Source: Micromonospora sediminicola
Lineage (GTDB): Bacteria; Actinomycetota; Actinomycetes; Mycobacteriales; Micromonosporaceae
Assembly: GCF_900089585.1 (NCBI RefSeq)
Contig: NZ_FLRH01000003.1
Location: 1-64,000 of the forward strand
Direction of reading: 5' to 3'
DNA length: 64,000 nt
Each line of letters opens with the position of its first letter. Position 1 is the stretch's first letter. This document shows positions 37,419 through 46,604 of this stretch, one piece after another. A program made the translations under genes and the position numbers. The notes beneath the pieces were generated by a model. The model worked only from the letters and a program-made list of their open reading frames with translations. It was not told the origin of the DNA and made no database searches.

Positions 37419-39032
37419 ATGGTCGACAGCACCAAGGCCCGACGGCGACGAGGTCGGCAGCCGGTGATCTCACCGGTCCTGCGCCCGGCGCTCTGGTCCG
37501 CCCTCCTGGGGGCGGTCGCGGCCGCGGCGCTCGCCACCCCCGCCTGGGCCGACCCGCTCCCCGACACCGTGCCCAGCACCGGCTCCCGGCCTCAGGTCAC
37601 CGGCACGCTCCAGTTGCCCACCGCGCCCGGCGCGGTTCCGGGCCAGCCCGGCGCCGTTCCCGGCCTGCCCGGCGCCACCGGCCCGGGCCGCACGCCCGGC
37701 CTCCCGGGCACCACGACCGGCGTCACCAACCCCGCCGACGGCCCGCTCATCGCGCAGATCAACCAGGTCGACGCGCTCGTCGCCCAGCTCGGCGACAACC
37801 TCCTGCGGGTCAAGGGGGAGCGCGACGCCGCGCAGACCGAACTGACCGCCGCCGCCGGCCGGCTCAAGGAGGCGCAGGACGCGCTCGTGCGCGCCAGCGA
37901 CAACGCCAAGAGCGCCGCCGCCGACGCGGTCAAGGCCGACGCGGCGCTGCCGCCCGGCGAGTTCGGCAGCAGCCTGCGTGAGTTCGCCAACCTCCAGCGG
38001 ATCACCCGGGGCGACCGGGCCGAGGGCGCGGCCACCACGTCGGTGACCGGCGAGCTGCTCCGGGCCACCACCGCCGAGCAGGTCGCCCGCGAGGCGCACG
38101 ACGCGGTCCAGCGGCGGCTCACCGAGAAGACCGCGGAATACACCAAGGTCGAGACGGATCTGCACAAGCAGGAGGCGGCGCTGCTCAAGCTCCGCCGGGA
38201 CAACGCCGCCAAGCTGCTGGACATCGAGCGCCGCGAGGACGTGGCCGAGCAGCGGCTCGGCAACTCGTACGTGGTCAACCAGAGCATCGCCGGCATGGTC
38301 GCCGACCCGCGGGCGCTCGCCGCCGTGCGCTTCGCGCTGGCCCAGCTCGGTGACCCCTACCTCTGGGCGGCCGAGGGGCCGGACCGCTTCGACTGCTCCG
38401 GCCTGGTGCTCGCCTCCTACCAGTCGGCCGGCTACCGCGGCCTGCCCCGGGTCTCCCGGGACCAGTACTTCGCGACCCGCGCCCGCACCGTCGACCCGAA
38501 CGCCCTCCTCCCCGGCGACCTGCTCTTCTTCGCCTCCAGCGGCAGTTGGACGAGCATCCACCACGTCGCCATGTACATCGGCAACGGCAAGATGGTCGAG
38601 GCGCCGCGCACCGGCGACGTCGTCAAGATCTCGGTGGTCCGCTGGTCCCGGCTCTACGCCGCCACCCGCGTGGTCGGCGCGGTGCCCGCTCCGGCCACCC
38701 CCGTGCCGCCGCCGACCGTGCCGACAGCGCCGACCACCCCGGCCAAGCCCACCCCGACGCCGAAGCCGACGAAGACGGCGACGCCGAAGCCCACCGGCTC
38801 GCCGAAGCCCACCGACACACCGAAGCCGACGCCGACCACCTCCAGCCCGTCGCCCACGCCGTCGACCAGCACCACGCCGCCGGCCAGCCCGTCCGACTCG
38901 CCGAGCCCGACGCCGAGCCGCACCGCCGAGGCCGAGCCGACCGGCAGCGCGGCGGAGCCGAGCACGAGCAGTGCCGCGCCGTCGGGCACCGCGTCCGGCA
39001 GCGGATCCGCCAGCCCGAGCAGCGCCGACTGA
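37419..39032 (+). CDS. Secreted NlpC/P60 peptidoglycan endopeptidase
   Basis: This 537-aa exported cell-wall hydrolase has a long signal peptide (residues 1-45, ending PAWADP) and a Pro/Gly linker. A coiled-coil region lies at about 110-285, followed by an NlpC/P60 domain near 300-415. The catalytic Cys is C326 in DCSGL and the His is at 381-382 in IHHVAMYIG. The C-terminal about 120 residues are a Pro/Thr/Lys then Ser/Thr-rich tail. RipA/Cwl-type homologues cleave peptide stems during division. The coiled coil may keep it inactive until bound by a partner. ATG 37419. Confidence 0.88.
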   Translation: MVDSTKARRRRGRQPVISPVLRPALWSALLGAVAAAALATPAWADPLPDTVPSTGSRPQVTGTLQLPTAPGAVPGQPGAVPGLPGATGPGRTPGLPGTTTGVTNPADGPLIAQINQVDALVAQLGDNLLRVKGERDAAQTELTAAAGRLKEAQDALVRASDNAKSAAADAVKADAALPPGEFGSSLREFANLQRITRGDRAEGAATTSVTGELLRATTAEQVAREAHDAVQRRLTEKTAEYTKVETDLHKQEAALLKLRRDNAAKLLDIERREDVAEQRLGNSYVVNQSIAGMVADPRALAAVRFALAQLGDPYLWAAEGPDRFDCSGLVLASYQSAGYRGLPRVSRDQYFATRARTVDPNALLPGDLLFFASSGSWTSIHHVAMYIGNGKMVEAPRTGDVVKISVVRWSRLYAATRVVGAVPAPATPVPPPTVPTAPTTPAKPTPTPKPTKTATPKPTGSPKPTDTPKPTPTTSSPSPTPSTSTTPPASPSDSPSPTPSRTAEAEPTGSAAEPSTSSAAPSGTASGSGSASPSSAD

Positions 39033-39141
39033 CCCAACCGTCCACTCCGGCTGTGCTCCCGGGCCGGAATATGGCACGGTGAGATCCGGGCAGTTCCGGC
39101 CGACGCCACGGTCGGGGCCGAGCGCGGGTGCGGAGGGCGAG

Positions 39142-40656
39142 ATGGGCGATAACGAGGTTCCGGCGGAGACGGTCCACCCGGGATCCACGCCCGACCCCGC
39201 CGTTGACCAGGCCGAACGGGCACAGCCGGGCCAGGTGGCCGTCGCCCGGGCCCGGGTGAGCGTCGCCGGCTCGGCCGTGCCGCCACCGGACGAGGATCTG
39301 CCCGCGCCGCCGGCCACCGCCACCACCTACCGGGCCGGCGCCCCGGCGGACGCGCCGCCACCCCTGGACCGGCGCCGCCCCGGTGCGACGGTCCCGCCGT
39401 CCAGCTGGTCCGCCTTCGCGGCGGCCGACCACCCGGCCACGTCCACCGAACCGGCCGACCAGCCGCCCGCCGACCCGGCCGGCGCACCCGACGACGAGCC
39501 GCCCGCCGCCGTCCCGCCACCACGGGCCTCCGCCTCGGCCCGGGTGCCCGCGCCGCGGACGGAGACCCCGACCGGTGGCCCGGCCGCGGGGGACGGCCCG
39601 GCGAGCGCCGGGGGCACCGCCGACCGGTCGGGAGAACCGGGCACCTCCGCCGCCGCCGAGGTGCCGGCCGGACGCGACCCGTCGCCCGAGCCGGCCGGTC
39701 CCACCGCCACGGCCCCGCCGCCGACCGGCGTCGCGCACGCCCGGGCCAGCGTCTCGGTACCCGGCCTGAGTCCCGTCTCGGCCGACGAGGCCGCGGCCTC
39801 GGTGGCGGCCGCTCCCGCCGCCGCGCGGATCTACCGGGCGGGACCGGTCAACCCGGAACCGCCGGAGCCCGCACAGCCGCCGGAGCCGGCGGAGCCCCCG
39901 ACGCCGCACGGCCCGGAGCCCGAGCCGGCGCCGACCCCGGTACCGGGTCCGACGCCTCCCTCGCCCGCGCCGCCCGTGCCCGAGCCGGAGCCGCCGCTGC
40001 GTCCGGAGCCGCCGCTGCCCGCGCCCCCGGCGCCCACGCCCGCGCCCCCGGCGCCCACGCCCGCGCCGCCCGTGCCCACGCCGCCGGCGCCCGCGCCCGT
40101 TCCGGGGCCGAACCCACCCGGACCGGTCCCGCCGATCCCCGGGCCGCCCACGCCGCCGCCGGGGCCGGCCGTACCCCCGCCCCCGCTGCCGCCCGGCCCG
40201 ATGCCCGCGCCGCCGTTCCCGCCGCCGCCCGCCATGGCCGGCGCGCAGCCGGCCTGGGCCGTCGCACCCGTGTCGGCGCCGCCACCACCCGCCGCGCCCC
40301 CGGTGGTGCCGGCGCCGGCGCTGCCGACCTGGCCGCCGCCGGCCGCCCACCAGGCCGAACCGACCCGTCCGGTACGCCAGCAGTCGGGTGTTCAGGACCT
40401 GGCCTCGACCGTGTACGGCGGCACCGAAGGCCCCGGCTTCGCCACCGTCTCGCTGCCGCAGGGCGGCCCCTCGGAGACCTCCGGTTCGCTGACCGGGCAC
40501 ATCCTGGCCCAGGGCTGGGCCGAGGACTCCCCGACCACCCGGGCCAGCAACGCCAAGGTCATCATCGTGCTGGCCGTCGCGCTGACCATGCTGATCGCGA
40601 TCAGTCTGCTCGTGGTCTTCCTGGCCAACGACGCATTGAGCGGGCTGACCGGCTGA
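39142..40656 (+). CDS. Proline-rich protein with C-terminal membrane anchor
   Basis: This 504-aa protein is mostly low complexity: Ala/Pro-rich to residue about 235, then dense PEP/PAP repeats (about 240-370), an Ala/Pro region and a conserved-looking segment VQDLASTVYGGTEG. A single membrane helix near 475-495 (KVIIVLAVALTMLIAISLLV) lies just before the C-terminus. It may span the wall or act as a scaffold. It follows the NlpC gene by 109 bp on the same strand. ATG 39142 has GGAGGG upstream. Function not recognised. The codon-position GC bias supports this frame over the long opposite-strand frames. Confidence 0.68.
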   Translation: MGDNEVPAETVHPGSTPDPAVDQAERAQPGQVAVARARVSVAGSAVPPPDEDLPAPPATATTYRAGAPADAPPPLDRRRPGATVPPSSWSAFAAADHPATSTEPADQPPADPAGAPDDEPPAAVPPPRASASARVPAPRTETPTGGPAAGDGPASAGGTADRSGEPGTSAAAEVPAGRDPSPEPAGPTATAPPPTGVAHARASVSVPGLSPVSADEAAASVAAAPAAARIYRAGPVNPEPPEPAQPPEPAEPPTPHGPEPEPAPTPVPGPTPPSPAPPVPEPEPPLRPEPPLPAPPAPTPAPPAPTPAPPVPTPPAPAPVPGPNPPGPVPPIPGPPTPPPGPAVPPPPLPPGPMPAPPFPPPPAMAGAQPAWAVAPVSAPPPPAAPPVVPAPALPTWPPPAAHQAEPTRPVRQQSGVQDLASTVYGGTEGPGFATVSLPQGGPSETSGSLTGHILAQGWAEDSPTTRASNAKVIIVLAVALTMLIAISLLVVFLANDALSGLTG

Positions 40657-40791
40657 CCCGGGGGTGAGTCCGCCCACTACCACCTTGCGTCGAGGTGGCC
40701 GGTGCGGCGGAGCGCCGTACACTTGTCGGGATCACTGACCCGGCGCGACCGACTACGCGCCCATGGGCGATCTTGCGGGCGATTCGACGGC

Positions 40792-40896
40792 ATGACTGCC
40801 GCGGCGGCCATCGCGAAGATGCGCCCCGCTCGAAAGGCATTTCTTGACCACCTTCGCTGCCCCCGGCACGTCCCCGTCCACCGACCCGATCCCTGA
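40792..40896 (+). CDS. Possible 34-aa upstream ORF overlapping the helicase start
   Basis: An ATG at 40792 opens a 34-codon frame that runs past the TTG start of the DEAD-box gene in another frame and ends 50 bases into it. The peptide is basic (KMRPARKAFLDHLRCPRH). It may be a leader peptide that affects helicase translation, or chance. Confidence 0.25.
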   Translation: MTAAAAIAKMRPARKAFLDHLRCPRHVPVHRPDP

Positions 40897-42832
40897 GGTC
40901 ACCGACTTCGCCTCCCTCGGCCTGCCCCGGCCGGTGGTCGAGGCGCTCGCCCGCCAGGGCATCACCACCCCGTTCGAGATCCAGCGGGCCACGCTGCCGG
41001 ACGCGCTCGCCGGTCGCGACGTGCTCGGTCGGGGCCAGACCGGCTCGGGCAAGACGCTCGCCTTCGGCCTGCCGGTGATCGCCCGGCTCGCCGACCGCAA
41101 CCGGGCCCGGCCGCTGCACCCCCGCGCCCTGGTCCTGGTGCCCACCCGTGAGCTGGCCATGCAGGTCAACGACGCGCTGATGCCGCTCGGCAAGGCGGTC
41201 GGCATCTTCCTCAAGACCGCCGTCGGCGGCGTGCCCTACGACCGGCAGATCGACGCGCTGCGCCGTGGCGTGGAGATCGTGGTGGCCACCCCGGGCCGGC
41301 TCGGCGACCTGATCCAGCGCGGCGTCTGCCGGCTCGACGACGTCGAGATCACGGTGCTGGACGAGGCCGACCAGATGGCCGACATGGGCTTCCTGCCCGA
41401 GGTCACCGAGCTGCTGGCGAAGACGCCGGCGGACGCCCAGCGGCTGCTCTTCTCGGCCACTCTGGACAACGACGTCGACACGCTGGTCAAGCGGTTCATG
41501 ACCGACCCGGTCACCCACTCGACCGCCCCGGCGACCGCCGCCGTGTCCACCATGGACCACCACCTGCTGCTGATCCCGCCGCACGACAAGTTCGCGGTCA
41601 CCGCGGCCATCGCCGCCCGTGAGGGACGCACCATGTTCTTCGCCCGCACCCAGCTGGGCGTCGACCGGCTGGTCGAGCAGCTCGCCGCGGTGGGCGTACG
41701 GGCCGGTGGGCTGCACGGCGGCAAGACCCAGCGGATGCGCACCAAGACGCTCGCCGAGTTCCGCGAGGGCCGGACGAACGTGCTGGTCGCCACCGACGTG
41801 GCGGCCCGCGGCATCCACGTCGACGGCGTCACGCTGGTGCTGCACGTGGACCCGCCGAAGGACCCGAAGGACTACCTGCACCGGGCCGGCCGCACCGCCC
41901 GGGCGGGCGAGTCGGGCGCGGTGGCGACGCTGGTGCTGCCGAAGCAGCGCCGGACCACGCTGGCCATGCTGGAGAAGGCGGGCGTCGAGCCGGCCGAGAC
42001 GCGGGTCCGCGCGGGCGACGCGGTGCTGGCCGAGCTGACCGGCGCCCGCGAGCCCAGCGGCGTGCCGGTCCGGGAGGAGCCGGAGCCGCGGCGGGGCGGC
42101 CCGCGCCGCTTCGGCGACCGCGACGGACGCGGCTTCGACCGGGGCGACCGCGACGGGCGCGGCTTCGACCGCGGCGGCCGGGGTGCCGGCGATCGGGACG
42201 GGCGGGGCGAGCGACGCTTCGGCGACCGGCCCACGGGCGAGCGACGCTTCGGCGACCGGCCCACGGGCGAGCGGCGCTACGGCGACCGGCCGACCGGTGA
42301 GCGGCGCTACGACGACCGTCCCACCGGCGAGCGCGGCTTCGGCGGCGACCGCCGCTTCGACCGGACCGAGGGTCGGGACGACCGCCGCTTCGGTGACCGG
42401 CCCGCCCGCGACGACCGGCGCTTCGGCGATCGGCGGCCCGACGACCGGTTCGGCGCCCGGCAGTCCGACGACCGGCGCTTCGGCGACCGGGCGGAGCGCG
42501 GCCGGACCGGCGGCGACCGTCCGTTCGGTGGCGACCGGCACCGTCCGGCGGGCGGGCCCGGTTACGACCGGGACGCCCGCACCGACCGGCGGCGTGACGA
42601 CCGGCCGAGCGGTGGGCACGGCTTCGGCGACCGCCGCCACGAGGACCGCCCGCAGGGCGAGCGGCGCTTCGGCGACCGGGACGGCCAGGGCGAGCGGCGC
42701 TACGGCGACCGGGGCGACTTCCGCCCGGCGGAGCGTCGGGGCGGGTTCCGGCCGGAAGGGCGGGGTCGGGACGACCGGCCGCGCGACGACCGGCGCGGAT
42801 TCGGCGGGCGCCCGCCGGCCCGCACCCACTGA
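40844..42832 (+). CDS. DEAD-box RNA helicase with arginine/glycine-rich tail
   Basis: This 662-aa RNA helicase unwinds RNA duplexes, probably in ribosome assembly, cold adaptation or decay. The Q motif lies near residue 47. GQTGSGKT is at 64-71, DEAD at 173-176, SAT near 205, and HRAGRTARAG near 346. The RecA lobes end near 385. From about 415 the tail is a run of RFGDR, GFDRG and GERRFGDRPT repeats, a basic RNA-binding tail common in actinobacterial helicases. The first codon is TTG at 40844 with AAAGG upstream, since no ATG or GTG lies suitably in frame. A long 5' leader of about 190 bp contains a short overlapping ORF. Confidence 0.88.
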   Translation: MTTFAAPGTSPSTDPIPEVTDFASLGLPRPVVEALARQGITTPFEIQRATLPDALAGRDVLGRGQTGSGKTLAFGLPVIARLADRNRARPLHPRALVLVPTRELAMQVNDALMPLGKAVGIFLKTAVGGVPYDRQIDALRRGVEIVVATPGRLGDLIQRGVCRLDDVEITVLDEADQMADMGFLPEVTELLAKTPADAQRLLFSATLDNDVDTLVKRFMTDPVTHSTAPATAAVSTMDHHLLLIPPHDKFAVTAAIAAREGRTMFFARTQLGVDRLVEQLAAVGVRAGGLHGGKTQRMRTKTLAEFREGRTNVLVATDVAARGIHVDGVTLVLHVDPPKDPKDYLHRAGRTARAGESGAVATLVLPKQRRTTLAMLEKAGVEPAETRVRAGDAVLAELTGAREPSGVPVREEPEPRRGGPRRFGDRDGRGFDRGDRDGRGFDRGGRGAGDRDGRGERRFGDRPTGERRFGDRPTGERRYGDRPTGERRYDDRPTGERGFGGDRRFDRTEGRDDRRFGDRPARDDRRFGDRRPDDRFGARQSDDRRFGDRAERGRTGGDRPFGGDRHRPAGGPGYDRDARTDRRRDDRPSGGHGFGDRRHEDRPQGERRFGDRDGQGERRYGDRGDFRPAERRGGFRPEGRGRDDRPRDDRRGFGGRPPARTH

Positions 42833-42846
42833 CGACCGACACCACC

Positions 42847-42890
42847 GCGAACGCCGCCGTCGAGCACCCGCTCGGCGGCGGCGTTCGCGC
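42847..42890 (+). terminator. 14-bp GC hairpin after the helicase gene
   Basis: A perfect 14-bp stem (42847-42860 with 42877-42890) with a 16-base loop begins 15 bases after the helicase stop. No U tract follows. Confidence 0.75.
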
Positions 42891-42931
42891 ATCCGCTGCC
42901 GGTGCCGGCCGGCTCGCGTAACGTCCGGAGC

Positions 42932-43552
42932 ATGCCGAAGTCGCTCTTCTGGGTCCGGACCGACACCGCCGGCTCCGAACACGTCGTGCTCGACGAGCCT
43001 CAGGGGTTGACCGCGCACGGTGTGGCGCTGGCCGTGGACCCGATCCCCTACACCTGCCGCTACCGCCTGACGCTCGCGCCGGACTGGTCGACCAGCCGGC
43101 TGGAGGTCGACGCCGACGGCGCCGGCTGGTCGCGGAGCGTGCGCCTGGAGCGGGCCGGCGACGGGTGGCGCGTGCGTACCGGCGAGGAGGGTGACCTGGA
43201 CGCGGCGCTGCGCGCGGCCGGGCACCCCACGGCGGGCCTGCCCGGCACGGACGACCCGGACCGGTTGGCCGAGGCGCTCGACGTCGACCTGGGCGGTTCC
43301 CCGCTGACCAACACGCTGCCCATCCGCCGGATCGGGCTGGGCCGGCTCCCCGCCGACCTGGCCACCGGCGTGAAGGTGGCGTGGGTGCTGCTGCCCTCGC
43401 TGGCCGTGATCCCCGCCGAGCAGGTCTACACGTCGCTCGGTCCCGGCCGGGTCCGCTTCGCCGGCGACGGCTTCACCGCCGACCTGGAGGTCGACCCGGA
43501 GGGCTTCGTGGTGCGCTATCCCGGGCTCGCCGAGCGGGTCGACCCGCGCTGA
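42932..43552 (+). CDS. Putative glycolipid-binding family protein
   Basis: This 206-aa soluble protein is beta-rich. DPIPYTCRYRLTLAPDWSTSRLEV, TNTLPIRRI and VAWVLLPSLAVIPAEQVYT are segments I associate with the PF06475 putative glycolipid-binding family, but this is from memory. No signal peptide. ATG 42932 with GGAG upstream. It converges with the PLP-enzyme gene, 4 bp apart. Confidence 0.65.
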   Translation: MPKSLFWVRTDTAGSEHVVLDEPQGLTAHGVALAVDPIPYTCRYRLTLAPDWSTSRLEVDADGAGWSRSVRLERAGDGWRVRTGEEGDLDAALRAAGHPTAGLPGTDDPDRLAEALDVDLGGSPLTNTLPIRRIGLGRLPADLATGVKVAWVLLPSLAVIPAEQVYTSLGPGRVRFAGDGFTADLEVDPEGFVVRYPGLAERVDPR

Positions 43553-43556
43553 GCGG

Positions 43557-44648
43557 TCAGGCCGGCCACACGCCGTCGGCCAGGAACCGGTCGATGGTGG
43601 CCAGGTGCGGGGCGAGGTCGAGCCCCTGCGCGGCCACCCACCGGTCGGAATAGTAGGTGTCGACGTAGCGGTCGCCCGGGTCGCAGATCAGCGTGACCAC
43701 CGAGCCGGTGCGGCCGGCGGCGCGCATCTCCGCGATCAGCCCGAAGGCGCCCCAGAGGTTGGTGCCGGTGGAGCCGCCCACCCGGCGGCCGAGCACCGTC
43801 GAGCCGGCCCGCATCGCGGCCAGCGACGCGGCGTCCGGCACCTGGACCATCCGGTCGACCACGCTGGGCAGGAAGGACGGCTCGACGCCGGGCCGCCCGA
43901 CGCCCTCGATCCGGGAGCCGCGGTCGGTGCGTACCGACCAGTCGCGGGCCTGCCAGGCGGGATAGAACGCGGAGTTCTCCGGGTCCACCACACAGAGCTT
44001 GGTGGGCAGCCGGCGGTAGCGGACGTACCGGCCGATGGTCGCGCTGGTGCCGCCGGTGCCGGCGCCCACCACGACCCAGGCCGGCACCGGGTGCCGTTCC
44101 AGCGCGAGCTGGGCGTAGATCGACTCGGCGATGTTGTTGTTCCCCCGCCAGTCGGTGGCCCGCTCGGCGTAGGTGAACTGGTCCATGTAGTGGCCGCCGG
44201 CGTCCTCGGCCAGCCAACGCGCCTCGATCACCACCTTGCCCGGGTCCTCGACCAGGTGGCAGCGCCCGCCCTGGAACTCGATCTGGGCGATCTTCTCGGG
44301 CGAGGTGGAGGCGGGCATGACCGCGATGAACGGCAGGCCGAGCATCCGTGCGAAGTATGCCTCAGAGACCGCTGTCGAACCGGACGACGCCTCGACGACA
44401 GTGGTGTCCGGGCCGATCCAGCCGTTGCACAGCCCGTAGAGGAACAGCGAGCGGGCCAGCCGGTGCTTGAGCGATCCGGTGGGGTGCACCGACTCGTCCT
44501 TGAGGTAGAGGTCGATTCCCCACTCGCGCGGCAGCGGGAAGGGCAACAGGTGGGTGTCGGCGGAGCGGTTGGCGTCCGCCTCGACCGCGGCGATCGCCTC
44601 GGTCACCCAGCGCCGGCTGGCCTCGTCGCACCGGTCGAGATGAGTCAC
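43557..44648 (-). CDS. PLP-dependent cysteine synthase-family enzyme
   Basis: This 363-aa fold-type II PLP enzyme has the PLP lysine in [11 protein letters not shown] near residue 61, a substrate-loop-like [12 protein letters not shown] near 88-99, and a glycine-rich phosphate-binding loop [12 protein letters not shown] near 197. It is close to cysteine synthase-like enzymes of actinobacteria, but the SGST loop differs slightly from the usual TSGNTG, so the true substrate may differ. GTG 44648. Confidence 0.8.
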   Translation of the reverse strand: MTHLDRCDEASRRWVTEAIAAVEADANRSADTHLLPFPLPREWGIDLYLKDESVHPTGSLKHRLARSLFLYGLCNGWIGPDTTVVEASSGSTAVSEAYFARMLGLPFIAVMPASTSPEKIAQIEFQGGRCHLVEDPGKVVIEARWLAEDAGGHYMDQFTYAERATDWRGNNNIAESIYAQLALERHPVPAWVVVGAGTGGTSATIGRYVRYRRLPTKLCVVDPENSAFYPAWQARDWSVRTDRGSRIEGVGRPGVEPSFLPSVVDRMVQVPDAASLAAMRAGSTVLGRRVGGSTGTNLWGAFGLIAEMRAAGRTGSVVTLICDPGDRYVDTYYSDRWVAAQGLDLAPHLATIDRFLADGVWPA

Positions 44649-44658
44649 GCCGGCAACG

Positions 44659-45501
44659 TTACAAGCGAGGTGGGCTCGGATCGGCCGGGACCCGGCGGGC
44701 CTGCCGCCGCTGGCCGGCCCGACCCGCCGCCCGCACCACCGGGGTGAGGGCCAGGGCCAACCGGGGGAAGGTGTCGAGGAGACGGACCTGCGCGCCGCGC
44801 CAGCGCGGCAGGCTGACCACCGGGCGGGGCCGGCGGGCCAGCCGTACGGCCCGGGCGGCCACCCGTTCCGGCGTGAGCAGCGCGCCGGTGAAGGACGCCA
44901 GCGCGCCCGGGTCGTCCAGCTTGTCGTGCAGCATCGGCGTCCAGATCCCGTCCGGGCACAGGCAGGACACGTGTACGCCCCGGACGCCCGCCATCCGCAG
45001 GTCGGCCAGGGTGCCGAGGCTGAACGCCAGCAGCGCGTGCTTGCTGGCCGCGTAGACCGTCTCCCCGGGCGCGGCGATCAGCCCGGCCAGCGAGACGATG
45101 TTGAGCACGTGCCCGCGGCCCTGCCGCCGCATGACCGCCAACGCCGCCTGGGTGCCGTTCATCGCGCCGAGCGTGTTCACCTCGACCACCCGTCGGCGGG
45201 TCGGCGCGTCGTGCGCCCAGGACGGGCCGGTGACCAGGATGCCGGCGTTGTTCACCCAGAGACCGAGGCCACCCGGCGCGTCCGCCGCCTCGGCGGCGAC
45301 CGCCGCGCAGGCGGCCTCGTCGCGTACGTCGAGGGGGTGGGACCAGCCGCCCAGCGGCTCGGCGGCGGCGGCCACGGCCGTGGCGTCCACGTCGGTGAGC
45401 AGCACCCGCCAGCCGTCGGCGTGCAGCGCGGCGGCGGTCGCCCGACCCAGCCCGCCGGCCGCCCCGGTCACCACGGCGGCGCCCCGTCCCGAGGTCGTCA
45501 T
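44659..45501 (-). CDS. Short-chain dehydrogenase/reductase
   Basis: This 280-aa classical SDR has the cofactor motif [10 protein letters not shown] near 12-21, NNAGI near 84, and the catalytic Ser (NIVSLAG), Tyr and Lys in YAASK. An Asp after strand 2 (LLTDVD) favours NAD(H). The C-terminal about 50 residues are basic and hydrophobic, as in membrane-associated SDRs. Substrate unknown. The PLP-enzyme gene follows 10 bp downstream on the same strand. Confidence 0.85.
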   Translation of the reverse strand: MTTSGRGAAVVTGAAGGLGRATAAALHADGWRVLLTDVDATAVAAAAEPLGGWSHPLDVRDEAACAAVAAEAADAPGGLGLWVNNAGILVTGPSWAHDAPTRRRVVEVNTLGAMNGTQAALAVMRRQGRGHVLNIVSLAGLIAAPGETVYAASKHALLAFSLGTLADLRMAGVRGVHVSCLCPDGIWTPMLHDKLDDPGALASFTGALLTPERVAARAVRLARRPRPVVSLPRWRGAQVRLLDTFPRLALALTPVVRAAGRAGQRRQARRVPADPSPPRL

Positions 45502-45547
45502 CGGCGCACCGTAGCCGTCCGCACCACCTCCGGGCCAGGGGTGGCGG

Positions 45548-46006
45548 TCAGGCGGGCGGCGGTTCGAGTGGTTGCGGGCGGTTCTCCCACTTGGTCGACA
45601 GCGCGATGCCGGTGCGGGTGGAGGCGACGCCCGGGGTCCGGTTGAGCCGGACGATCAGCTGCTCCAACTCGGCGATGGTGCCCACCCGGGCCTTGAGCAG
45701 GAAGGACTCGACGCCGGCCATGAAGTAGCAGGACTCGATCTCGGGGATCTGCCGGAACGCGTCGAGCACGTCGTCGGTGTCCGCGTCGGAGTCCTCGATG
45801 ATGCCGATCAGCGCGGTCACGCCGAGCCCGATCGCCTCCGGCTCGACCTCGGCCCGGTAGGCCCGGATCACCCCGCTGGACTCCAGCTTGCCGACCCGCT
45901 CGTGCACGGCCGGGGCGGAGAGGCCGACCTGCCGGGCCAGTTCGGCGTACGACAGGCGGGCGTTGCCCCGCAGCAGCTCCACGAGGCTCAGGTCGATCGT
46001 GTCCAC
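45548..46006 (-). CDS. Lrp/AsnC-family transcriptional regulator
   Basis: This 152-aa protein has an N-terminal helix-turn-helix (LSYAELARQVGLSAPAVHERVGKLE, residues about 17-41) and a C-terminal RAM ligand/oligomerisation domain (VTALIGIIED, FMAGVESFLLKARV). GTG 46006 gives the usual length; upstream codons lack similarity. I recall Lrp-type regulators lying close to futalosine genes in Streptomyces. Here ubiX, ubiA and ubiD lie within 5 kb, so it may respond to an aromatic or amino-acid signal. Confidence 0.87.
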   Translation of the reverse strand: MDTIDLSLVELLRGNARLSYAELARQVGLSAPAVHERVGKLESSGVIRAYRAEVEPEAIGLGVTALIGIIEDSDADTDDVLDAFRQIPEIESCYFMAGVESFLLKARVGTIAELEQLIVRLNRTPGVASTRTGIALSTKWENRPQPLEPPPA

Positions 46007-46274
46007 GGAGAGTGACCCTATCCGTTTGGGCGTCACCGGACGCGCTCGGCACCCGTTGAACATGACGTCACGTCGCCATTCACAAACGTGCGGTCACGGG
46101 GGTTCTACGCCGGTACCATTTACTAACTTCTCAGTGTGTGCGTTTTTCGCGTTTGGCGGACACGCCCGGTCGCTGGTGCTGTAATTGCCATACGTCCCTC
46201 ATGACGGCTCTGGGCTCGCACCGGCCGGGGGCAGTGTGTTCAGCCGGGGGCTTCGTCGACGCGAGGAGGGGGCT
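46007..46274. other. Divergent promoter region of the Lrp gene and bldC
   Basis: This 268-bp region is less GC-rich than its surroundings around 46080-46155. It includes ACCATTTACTAACTT, the likely location of bldC promoter elements. No firm -35/-10 assignment or gene was found. Confidence 0.45.
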
Positions 46275-46541
46275 GTGGACACTGGAGATCGCCTGCTGAC
46301 ACCGGGTGAGGTCGCTGCGCTGTTTCGGGTTGACCCGAAGACCGTGACCAGATGGGCAGCGGCCGGCCGGATAGGCAGCATCCGGACTCCAGGCGGGCAT
46401 CGCCGGTTTCGGGAATCCGAGGTGCGAGCCCTGCTGGAAGGGGAGGGCATGCTGGACGAGGCGGACGACATGGGCAAGGCCCGCAACATGGGTCCGACCG
46501 CCTCCACCGGCCCCGGCCCGGCGAACGCCGGCATGTACTGA
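46275..46541 (+). CDS. bldC: BldC, MerR-like developmental regulator
   Basis: This 88-aa DNA-binding protein controls development and antibiotic genes in filamentous actinobacteria. It has LLTPGEVAALFRVDPKTVTR, then IGSIRTPGGHRRFRESEVRALL, an almost complete match to the known BldC winged HTH. GTG 46275 with GGAGG upstream. The C-terminal tail (GKARNMGPTASTGPGPANAG) is longer than in Streptomyces BldC. BldC works as head-to-tail oligomers on direct repeats. Confidence 0.92.
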   Translation: MDTGDRLLTPGEVAALFRVDPKTVTRWAAAGRIGSIRTPGGHRRFRESEVRALLEGEGMLDEADDMGKARNMGPTASTGPGPANAGMY

Positions 46542-46604
46542 ACGAGCGGGGCGCGGTGCGGCCGGTGGGCCGGGCCGCGCCCCGTCCGGTGTCCCCGGGG
46601 TCGG

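Noticed and set aside
38623..40722. Long Gly/Arg-rich minus-strand frame opposite the proline-rich protein
   Set aside because: It is the complement of a low-complexity GC-rich coding region. The plus frame has a membrane anchor, a ribosome-binding site and operon-like spacing.
42110..42832. Short tandem repeats resembling a CRISPR array
   Set aside because: The units are coding repeats of RFGDR-type peptides with no unique spacers, and they lie in the helicase frame.
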